13,294 nucleotides of DNA from an uncultured Bacilli bacterium (lineage in GTDB: Bacteria; Bacillota_I; Bacilli_A; RF39; UBA660). The stretch is taken from contig CAKPJE010000019.1 in the NCBI GenBank assembly GCA_934162555.1, forward strand, positions 1 to 13,294, read 5' to 3'. Below, in pieces: positions 7,205-13,294 of this stretch (its first letter is position 1; every line of letters starts with the position of its first letter). Under the pieces are notes generated by a model that saw only the letters and a list, made by a program, of their open reading frames with translations, ran no database searches and had not been told where the DNA came from. The position numbers were made by a program, and so were the translations under genes.

Positions 7205-9568
7205 ATGTCTATGATTGTTAAAAGTGTTACATCTTCAATTTTAGATCTTTTAAGAATATTTGCTATTTGGCTTGATCTAGTTGTTTTTAAACTTGCTTCA
7301 TGGGCTTATGGGATATTTTATGAATTGTCTTCTAGTTCATTACTTAGTAGTTTGAATTTGGCTGCTGCTTCTCAAAGATTATACACTTTACTTGGTATAT
7401 TTATGTTATTTAGATTAGCATTTTCTTTTATTAAGTATATCGTAAATCCTGATGATATGGAAAAAGGAACAAGTAAATTTATTACTAATTTAGCTGTTTC
7501 ACTTGCTCTAATTGTATCAGTTCCTTGGATATTTAACAGGGCTTTTAAATTGCAAACATATATTATGGAGAGTAATGTAATTGGTAATCTTATATTAGGA
7601 ATGGATGAAGACAGAAGTGATGATGATACTTTTAATGCTTCTTCGTATGGAAGATCCATAGCTCTTATGGTTTTTAATGCTTTTTTTAGACCTGATTCTA
7701 CTGCTATAGAAGGTCTTGATTCTTGTAATAATTTATTGGTTTATTATAATGATTATGTTGTTCCTGATGGTGAGAGTAAGGTTACATATGTTGGCGGTGC
7801 TGATGCGACTTTAGAAAAGGAGAGCCGAAATATAGCTGCTTGTGTTAATAAACTTAATGAGTTAAATGTTGATAACAATAATGTTGAAATAGGTACTCGT
7901 TTCTATATATCATCTAAGAATGCTGATATGTCTTTACTTACGGATGAAGATGTTTTGAATGCTAAAATTGGGGAACATTATATAATCAATTATACTTCTA
8001 TTGTTTCCTTTATTACTTTAGGATTTTTGGCACTCTTATTTATTAGCTTTTCATTTGATGTAGCAATCCGAAATGTTAAATTGTGCTTTTTGCAAATAAT
8101 TGCACCAATTCCTATTATTTTGAATATTGAACCCGGTGATACAAAAGGTGATAAGAGATCATTAAATTGGTGGGTTAAAGAATGTTTAAGAACATATGTT
8201 GATTTATTTATTCGTGTTGCAACAGTTTATTTTGGTGTGTTTTTAATAAATATTTTATTCACTGGTAATTCAATTCTTGGTTCAAATAATGTATCTCCTT
8301 GGTTTCAAATATTTATGATTCTTGGTATTTTGTTATTTGTTAAACAAGTACCTGAAATGATTGGCAAAGCATTTGGTATTGATGTTAAAGGTCAATTTAG
8401 TTTAAATCCTTTAAGAAGATTAAGAGAGAATAAATTAACTGGTACTTTAATTGGAGCAGGTGCTGGTTTAATTGCCGGACATAGCTTAGGTTCTATGATT
8501 AGGGGAGGACAAGCTGGTTATAATGGCAGAAGGATTTTGGAAAACATGCATGAACAAGCTGGACGCTCTAGACAAATGCGTGATGCTCGTGCTGCTGGTT
8601 CAACTTTTGCTGGAAGAACCTTTGAAAGAATTAATCGTACTTTTGGCACTAATTTAGGAACCAGACGCCATGCGACAACTGCTAGTGTTGCAAGGAGTAA
8701 TGCCGCAATTGAACAGCGTATTAAGAGATATGAAGCCGAAGAAAAACGTCAAAGTGCACTTGCTTCTAGTATTTCTGCTGTTGAAGAAAGAATGAGAACT
8801 AATGTAAGAGAACATCCTAATAGAACGGGGGCTGCTGGTGATAGATATACCGAACTTAACACTGCTATTGAACAAGCAAATGCAATGCCTGTTACGGCTA
8901 ATGCTCAACTTTCTGCTCGAATAGATAGTGCAAGAGCACGATTGAATGGTCTAACTGTTAGTCAGGATTTACTTGATCAACAGAGTAATTTGGAAAAACA
9001 GCATAAGGCTCTTGCTGGTAGCGATTTTCAAAAAAGTGCCGATTTGAAAAATCAACTTGATGCTGTTACAAATCAAATACAAAGAATTCAAGATGAACGT
9101 GCAAATGCAGAAGAGGAACTTAATAGACTTAATGACGAATATATTGGAGATTTGCGACAACAGGAACAGAATAAAGCTAATGCTATTGTTGCTGCAAGAA
9201 GAGCACTTGATGACTTTGTAAATGGTACTGGTGATGATAGTTTATTGGGAATGTATGAACACGCAATGAATACTGATCCGAACTTTGAACGTGATAATAC
9301 TTTAGAAAATTTACTTGCTGAAGCTAGAGAACAGGCGCATGCTAATGGACTAGAACTTGGTGATACTGTTGCTGATAGACATACTCAAATGGGTGCTGCT
9401 AAAGGTCAAGCAAGTCAACTTCGTACTCGAATTATCCAGGATAATGCTACTATACGTGAAAGTGGTGAAGTAGAGTTTGGACGTGGAGATAATAGAACCA
9501 ATACTACTAGTAGGGATATTGCCGATGCTAATGCTCGTGCTATTGGCGGTCCAGGTGGAAGACATTAA
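7205..9568 (+). CDS. VirB6/TrbL-like channel protein with long coiled-coil tail
   Basis: This 787-residue polytopic membrane protein resembles the VirB6/TrbL family, the inner-membrane channel component of type IV secretion. Hydrophobic segments lie at about 12-40, 58-80, 92-112, 262-284, 293-308, 335-354 and 365-382, with a large polar region at about 125-260 between them. After a Gly/Ala-rich stretch (about 411-435), the last 345 residues are hydrophilic and rich in Ala, Gln, Glu and Arg, predicted mostly helical and coiled-coil, presumably cytoplasmic. Such tails occur in some conjugative VirB6-like proteins of Gram-positive bacteria, but I cannot assign a named subfamily. The tail's DNA looks richer in GC and in CGT arginine codons than the membrane half. 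Its position between the pilin-like genes and the VirB3/VirB4-like genes supports the call. Confidence 0.75.
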   Translation: MSMIVKSVTSSILDLLRIFAIWLDLVVFKLASWAYGIFYELSSSSLLSSLNLAAASQRLYTLLGIFMLFRLAFSFIKYIVNPDDMEKGTSKFITNLAVSLALIVSVPWIFNRAFKLQTYIMESNVIGNLILGMDEDRSDDDTFNASSYGRSIALMVFNAFFRPDSTAIEGLDSCNNLLVYYNDYVVPDGESKVTYVGGADATLEKESRNIAACVNKLNELNVDNNNVEIGTRFYISSKNADMSLLTDEDVLNAKIGEHYIINYTSIVSFITLGFLALLFISFSFDVAIRNVKLCFLQIIAPIPIILNIEPGDTKGDKRSLNWWVKECLRTYVDLFIRVATVYFGVFLINILFTGNSILGSNNVSPWFQIFMILGILLFVKQVPEMIGKAFGIDVKGQFSLNPLRRLRENKLTGTLIGAGAGLIAGHSLGSMIRGGQAGYNGRRILENMHEQAGRSRQMRDARAAGSTFAGRTFERINRTFGTNLGTRRHATTASVARSNAAIEQRIKRYEAEEKRQSALASSISAVEERMRTNVREHPNRTGAAGDRYTELNTAIEQANAMPVTANAQLSARIDSARARLNGLTVSQDLLDQQSNLEKQHKALAGSDFQKSADLKNQLDAVTNQIQRIQDERANAEEELNRLNDEYIGDLRQQEQNKANAIVAARRALDDFVNGTGDDSLLGMYEHAMNTDPNFERDNTLENLLAEAREQAHANGLELGDTVADRHTQMGAAKGQASQLRTRIIQDNATIRESGEVEFGRGDNRTNTTSRDIADANARAIGGPGGRH

Positions 9569-9588
9569 TAAAAAGGGAGATATAAAAT

Positions 9589-9933
9589 ATGAATGGATTT
9601 TTAATACCTGCCAATTCAAAAAAATCAATGCTTATATTTGGTCTATTTAATGGCTTTGATTTAATAGTTTTGGCAATAGGAATTGTAATAACAATAATAT
9701 TATTATTGACACTTAACTTATCTGATATTGGGCCAACTGTTCTTGCAGTTACTCCTGGTGCAATTGCCATAATACTTGTATTCCCAGTTGCCCATTATCA
9801 CAATGTTATGACTATAATAATATCAATATATAGATTCTTTACAAGCAGAGAAAAATTTATATGGAGAGGATGGTGTTTTAGTGAAGAATTTAAAGAATTT
9901 AGCGAAGAAACCGGAACCGAAGGTACAAAGTAA
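9589..9933 (+). CDS. PrgI/VirB3-like membrane protein
   Basis: This 114-residue protein has two adjacent transmembrane helices (about 22-42 and 49-67). A polar C-terminal part follows, with YRFFTSREKFIWRGW at 81-95, the aromatic and basic pattern seen in PrgI family proteins, the Gram-positive counterparts of VirB3. In T4SS the VirB3 protein docks to the VirB4 ATPase and is usually encoded just before it, exactly as here. The ribosome binding site GGGAGA (9575-9580) is 8 bases before the ATG. Its last 53 bases overlap the next gene in another frame. Low complexity makes the family call by eye moderate; position is the strongest support. Confidence 0.7.
   Translation: MNGFLIPANSKKSMLIFGLFNGFDLIVLAIGIVITIILLLTLNLSDIGPTVLAVTPGAIAIILVFPVAHYHNVMTIIISIYRFFTSREKFIWRGWCFSEEFKEFSEETGTEGTK
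9863..9870 (+). promoter_or_regulatory. Ribosome binding site for a GTG start inside the VirB3-like gene
   Basis: GGAGAGGA lies 10 bases before the GTG at 9881, within the coding sequence of the upstream gene. No nearby in-frame ATG exists until well into the conserved domain, so this non-ATG start is preferred. Confidence 0.6.
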
Positions 9934-10456
9934 GTATACTGAAAGTTTTGTACCAATCAAAAGTATAGCAAATGGTATGATTGTACTTGACGATAACGTT
10001 AAAGTAACAGGTCTTAAGATTCAACCAAAAAATATATTTATTTTGGATTCTTCTTCACAAGATGCTGTTATCTCAAATTTAAGAAATGTTTATAATGTTA
10101 TTAACTATGAGTTTTGGTTAATAATAGCTGGAAGACCAGTTGATATAAATGTTTATTTATCACAATTACAAATAGCATTTAATTCAACACCAGATCAAAA
10201 AATTAAAAAAATGATTATGGAAGATATAAACAAAGCTAATATGTTTATGTCAAATGGAGTAGTAGATACTGAATTCTATTTACTATTTAAAGATAAAGAT
10301 AATGATGTCTTACAAAAGAGATTAAGAGTTTTAATTAATCAATTTGCATCTGCTGGTTTAAATACTAGTCAAACTACAAATGATGACTTAAGAGTACTTT
10401 TAGATAATTTCCTAAATGCAGGAATGCGTACTGAAGCTGGGACGGTGATGAGTTAA
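9881..10456 (+). CDS. VirB4/TraC N-terminal-like protein (separate first part of the ATPase)
   Basis: This 191-residue soluble protein starts with GTG. It has a basic N terminus (NLKNLAKKPEPK) followed by FVPIKSIANGMIVL at about 24-37, then GLKIQPKNIF and FWLIIAGRPVDI. This series matches the opening of Gram-positive TraC/VirB4-type conjugation ATPases, where an N-terminal domain precedes the motor domain. No P-loop is present. It ends in TAATG, so its stop shares one base with the start of the P-loop protein downstream. The two add up to about 785 residues, a usual length for an undivided VirB4. It may form a complex with the downstream ATPase and the VirB3-like protein at the membrane. Whether the split is normal for this subfamily I cannot tell. 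Confidence 0.7.
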   Translation: MKNLKNLAKKPEPKVQSKYTESFVPIKSIANGMIVLDDNVKVTGLKIQPKNIFILDSSSQDAVISNLRNVYNVINYEFWLIIAGRPVDINVYLSQLQIAFNSTPDQKIKKMIMEDINKANMFMSNGVVDTEFYLLFKDKDNDVLQKRLRVLINQFASAGLNTSQTTNDDLRVLLDNFLNAGMRTEAGTVMS

Positions 10457-12240
10457 TGGAATTAAAAAGTCAACTTGCTCCTAAAGGATTAGAATTTAAG
10501 AGTGCAGAATTAATTATAAGTGATAAATATGCAACAATTCTTTCAGTTGTTTCTTATCCAAAATTTATTAATCCTGGGTTCTTATCAAATTTAACAAGTA
10601 TGTCTGGAATTAAAATTGCAATTAAACATATACCATTACCATTTAGTGTAATATCTAAAATGTTAAATAAAGAAATTGCAGATTTAAAAGTAAGATATCA
10701 AGATGAAAGAGATAAAACATTACAAGAAAGAATAAGACAAGACTATGAATCACTTGAATATTTTATTACAATGCTTGCAGCTAATCAGTCTGCTATATTT
10801 GATTTTCAAATGCATATAATGGTTACTGCAGATACACAAGATGAATTAATTGCTAAAAAATTACAAGTAAAAAACTATTTGGAAGCAATGCAATTATCTG
10901 CTGTACCATTAAGATTTGAACAAGAAAGTGTATTTAAGTCAATGATACCTATATATCCTAAACAAGCTGTAGAAGATAGAATTGGTACACCAATTCCTTC
11001 TCCTACACTTGCTGCTATGTATCCTTTTATATTTGACAGTATAAAAGATCCAGGAATGTCAACACTTCTTGGTGTAGATTTTTCTGGAGGTGTAGTACTA
11101 TTCAATCAGTTCTTGTATCAAATAAAAAAAGAACATAATAGAAACAATGCTAATATGATTATATTAGGTACTTCAGGTTCTGGTAAATCAACTGCTGCTA
11201 AGTTACTACTTCGTGCAAATATAAGAAATGGTCACCAAGTTGTTGTTATCGATCCAGAAGGTGAACTTGAAGAAATGACTAATTTATATGGTGGAGATTT
11301 TATTGACCTTGGAAAAGGTGGTCAATATGGTATGATAAATCCACTAGAAATAGTACTTGATAGTGATGAAGATGAGTTAAAAGAAGGATTAGGTTATACT
11401 GTTTTAACTAGATCATTACAAACACAAAAAGCTTTTATAAAATATTATGATCCAAGTATCGAAGAAGATGTATTAACACTTTATAGCGAAATGATACAAG
11501 AAACATATAGAAGATTCGGAATTGATTTTGATACCGATTTTACGAAAATAAAATCAGAAGATTACCCAACTTTTAGAGATGTTTATGCTACTGTTAGAGG
11601 TAAAATTTTATCAATGCCAGATAGATCACATGAAAAAGATATTCTAGAAAGATTGGAATTAAAAATAAGACCTATTGTTAAAGAGTTAAAATATTATTTT
11701 GATGGACATACAACAATAAAACCAAATAGTAGTTTTATAGTATTTAATATAAGAGAACTTATGAATTCTGATAGCAACATCAGAAATGCATTATTCTTTA
11801 ATATCTTAAAATATGCTTGGAGTTTAACACTTGATAAAAGTGTAAATACTGTTCTAGCAGTTGATGAAGCCCATGTATTGTTAGGCGGAAATAATGCTTT
11901 AGGTGCTGAGTTCTTAGCACAAGTACAAAGAAGAAGCCGTAAATATAATACAGGTACCATTATAATAACTCAACAACCAAGTGATTTCTGTGCTCCTGAT
12001 GTGTTAATGCATGGTAAAGCTATATTCGATAATGCTTCATATTACTTAGTAATGGGATTAAAGAAACAAGCTGTTGAAGATTTAGGTTATTTGATAGATT
12101 TAAATGATAATGAAAGGGAAGGTATTAAGAGGTATAACCAAGGTGAAGGTTTACTTGTATGTGGAAGTAGAAGAATGCAAATTAATGTTGTACTTACTGA
12201 TGCCGAGCTTGATTCATTTGGAAGTGGTGGAGGACTATAG
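10456..12240 (+). CDS. virB4: VirB4-type conjugation/T4SS ATPase
   Basis: This 594-residue AAA+/RecA-type ATPase powers type IV secretion and pilus biogenesis from the cytoplasmic side. Residues 1-200 form the family's pre-motor region. The motor domain has Walker A GTSGSGKST (238-246, Lys244), the VirB4-typical VVIDPEGE (263-270), and Walker B VLAVDEAH (466-473, Asp470 and Glu471). It also has an arginine-rich QRRSRKYNTG (491-500), the sensor ITQQPSDF (504-511) and NQGEGLLVCG (561-570), so all key motifs are intact. The start overlaps the previous stop (TAATG) and probably depends on translational coupling, since no strong ribosome binding site stands alone. VirB4 rather than VirD4 is supported by the motif series, the VirB3-like gene upstream and the absence of an N-terminal membrane anchor. 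The gene ends within an intrinsic terminator. Confidence 0.93.
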   Translation: MELKSQLAPKGLEFKSAELIISDKYATILSVVSYPKFINPGFLSNLTSMSGIKIAIKHIPLPFSVISKMLNKEIADLKVRYQDERDKTLQERIRQDYESLEYFITMLAANQSAIFDFQMHIMVTADTQDELIAKKLQVKNYLEAMQLSAVPLRFEQESVFKSMIPIYPKQAVEDRIGTPIPSPTLAAMYPFIFDSIKDPGMSTLLGVDFSGGVVLFNQFLYQIKKEHNRNNANMIILGTSGSGKSTAAKLLLRANIRNGHQVVVIDPEGELEEMTNLYGGDFIDLGKGGQYGMINPLEIVLDSDEDELKEGLGYTVLTRSLQTQKAFIKYYDPSIEEDVLTLYSEMIQETYRRFGIDFDTDFTKIKSEDYPTFRDVYATVRGKILSMPDRSHEKDILERLELKIRPIVKELKYYFDGHTTIKPNSSFIVFNIRELMNSDSNIRNALFFNILKYAWSLTLDKSVNTVLAVDEAHVLLGGNNALGAEFLAQVQRRSRKYNTGTIIITQQPSDFCAPDVLMHGKAIFDNASYYLVMGLKKQAVEDLGYLIDLNDNEREGIKRYNQGEGLLVCGSRRMQINVVLTDAELDSFGSGGGL

Positions 12241-12256
12241 AAATATAGTTCTTTTT
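12232..12256 (+). terminator. Intrinsic terminator with GAAA tetraloop overlapping the VirB4 stop
   Basis: An 8-bp stem (12232-12239 with 12244-12251, one G-U pair) closes a GAAA loop and is followed by five T residues at 12252-12256. The stop codon TAG at 12238-12240 lies in the hairpin. It marks the end of the T4SS core unit. Confidence 0.7.
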
Positions 12257-12259
12257 AAT

Positions 12260-12288
12260 TTGACTAATATTGATTAATATGATACGAT
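12260..12288 (+). promoter_or_regulatory. Predicted promoter of the last gene
   Basis: A -35 TTGACT (12260-12265) and a -10 TACGAT (12283-12288) are 17 bases apart, each one base from consensus. TG at 12280-12281 gives an extended -10. Transcription would start near 12295, just before the AGGGGG ribosome binding site. Confidence 0.7.
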
Positions 12289-12314
12289 TTATACAACTTA
12301 AGGGGGTATATAAT

Positions 12315-13294
12315 ATGTTTAAATTAATTGGAGGAATTTTTAAAATACTTTGGGCGATTGTTAAAATTACTGGTATAGCATTAGGTAAAGTTGTTAAATT
12401 TTATTTTGCTGCTGTATTTGCGACTTGTAAATTTTTAGGTACAGCTACTATTTCTGATCCTGTTATTGCGGCTGCATGCGAGGTTGCTGTTTATGCTGTT
12501 TATTTTGGAGCCTTTATGACTATACCAGAACTTATAATATATAATGCTTATAAATTAACTAAAGAATATAGAAATTTGAAAACTGAAGAAGAAAAAAAAG
12601 AGTATTTAAGTAGTCATGTACACTTTTCTTTAAAATTATTTTTTGCCATAAAAAATAAGCTTTCAAAAAATAATGCTTATAGTGATGCCAATGTTCAAGA
12701 AACTATGACTACTCGTTTATCTGATGAAATAATTGAAGATTTACAAGAAGAACCTGTACTTGATGAGTGTAAAAATGATGAGATAACTGTAGAAAATACA
12801 ATTTTAAATGGCAATGAAAAAAATATAAATTCTGAAAATCTTGATGAAAAAAACATTAATGAACCAATCGATAATGTTGAAATTATTGATGAGAGTGAAA
12901 ATACTATAAATACTCCAAATGTAAATGAGAATCCAAATGTAATTTTATTACCTGAAGCTAAATCAAATATAAAATTATTTTATACTTCAAATATATTTGG
13001 TAATACTTTAAGAAAAGGTGTTGTTGTTAGAAGAAATGTATTAGATGATAAGCAACCATTTTTAGTTGATTTTACTACAAATCCACCAAAAGAAGTATTT
13101 ACTGGTTCTCCGTGCAGTGATATTACTTTGTCTAAAAATGTAAATGGTAAAAAAGTTGAAATGATTTTAGATAACCCTGAATTATTAAATAATCCAAAAT
13201 TATATGAAGAATTATCAAGAGAAGAATTAGAAAATTTAAAGGCAACATTAATGAATGATATAAATTATCAATTTGCCTTAGAAAGTTTCTTTAC
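12315..13294 (+). CDS. Unrecognised membrane-anchored protein with acidic Asn-rich linker (3' end outside window)
   Basis: This frame is open from the ATG at 12315 to the window edge (326 codons, no stop). The ribosome binding site AGGGGG is at 12301-12305 or one base earlier. There is no cleavable signal peptide. The N terminus is amphipathic to hydrophobic (about 5-35), and a second hydrophobic stretch at about 48-77 suggests membrane association. A Lys/Glu helix follows (80-120). Residues about 123-210 are low complexity, rich in Asn, Asp, Glu and Ile, with many stop-and-go repeats of NIN and NEN type. From about 211 the sequence looks folded (LFYTSNIFGN, VVRRNVLDDKQPFLVDF). I recognise no family. 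Its own promoter and the terminator before it set it apart from the T4SS unit, but same-strand proximity suggests a linked role. Confidence 0.75.
   Translation, partial: MFKLIGGIFKILWAIVKITGIALGKVVKFYFAAVFATCKFLGTATISDPVIAAACEVAVYAVYFGAFMTIPELIIYNAYKLTKEYRNLKTEEEKKEYLSSHVHFSLKLFFAIKNKLSKNNAYSDANVQETMTTRLSDEIIEDLQEEPVLDECKNDEITVENTILNGNEKNINSENLDEKNINEPIDNVEIIDESENTINTPNVNENPNVILLPEAKSNIKLFYTSNIFGNTLRKGVVVRRNVLDDKQPFLVDFTTNPPKEVFTGSPCSDITLSKNVNGKKVEMILDNPELLNNPKLYEELSREELENLKATLMNDINYQFALESFF

Noticed and set aside
10440..10470. Programmed frameshift joining the two VirB4 parts
   Set aside because: No slippery heptamer is visible near the TAATG; stop-start coupling explains the arrangement more simply.
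10456..12240. VirD4/TcpA coupling protein or FtsK-like translocase
   Set aside because: No N-terminal membrane anchor; the motif series (IDPEGE, VDEAH, ITQQPSDF, NQGEGLL) and the VirB3-like gene upstream fit VirB4.
1..13294. CRISPR array, tRNA or rRNA genes, insertion sequences, recoded stop codons
   Set aside because: No spaced direct repeats, no tRNA-like cloverleaf or rRNA motifs and no transposase were seen; TGA ends at least one gene in the normal position, so the standard code holds.

Overview
The window comes from a very AT-rich, low-GC Gram-positive-type bacterium (Firmicutes, Bacilli/Mollicutes-like). The evidence is strong AGGAGG-type ribosome binding sites, extended -10 promoters (TGnTATAAT), T/A-ending codons, short lipidless signal peptides, and a standard genetic code (TGA is used as a stop, for example at the end of the gene at 1255-2559). 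All convincing genes lie on the + strand. I infer the phylum from these traits; no taxonomic marker gene is present.

Layout: (1) 1-262 holds the possible tail of an upstream gene, a perfect 17-bp hairpin terminator and a strong promoter. (2) 263-6401 is a tightly packed operon of six secreted membrane proteins. The first two are small VirB2/TrbC-like pilins. The next four are larger: signal peptide, extracellular domain, then the same VirB2-like pair of membrane helices at the C terminus. (3) 6402-6500 carries a weak stem-loop and a second extended -10 promoter. (4) 6501-12240 encodes a fifth, shortened member of the pilin-fusion family, a VirB6/TrbL-like polytopic channel protein with a long coiled-coil tail, a PrgI/VirB3-like two-helix protein, and a VirB4-type ATPase divided into two translationally coupled genes. 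This unit ends in a GAAA-loop terminator that overlaps the last stop codon. (5) 12260-13294 has a third promoter driving an unrecognised membrane-anchored acidic protein that runs off the window edge.

Taken together this is a type IV secretion/conjugation-type apparatus: pilin (VirB2), inner platform (VirB3, VirB6) and motor ATPase (VirB4). No relaxase, VirD4 coupling protein, VirB8-like protein or wall hydrolase is visible, so the machine may continue outside the window or may not be a DNA-transfer system. The main novelty is the row of seven VirB2-like hairpin genes, five of them fused to large ectodomains. They share a conserved cysteine on each side of the hairpin and a common helical domain before it. 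My working hypothesis (inference) is a set of minor or decorated pilins that display adhesin-like domains on the outside of a T4SS pilus or surface platform.
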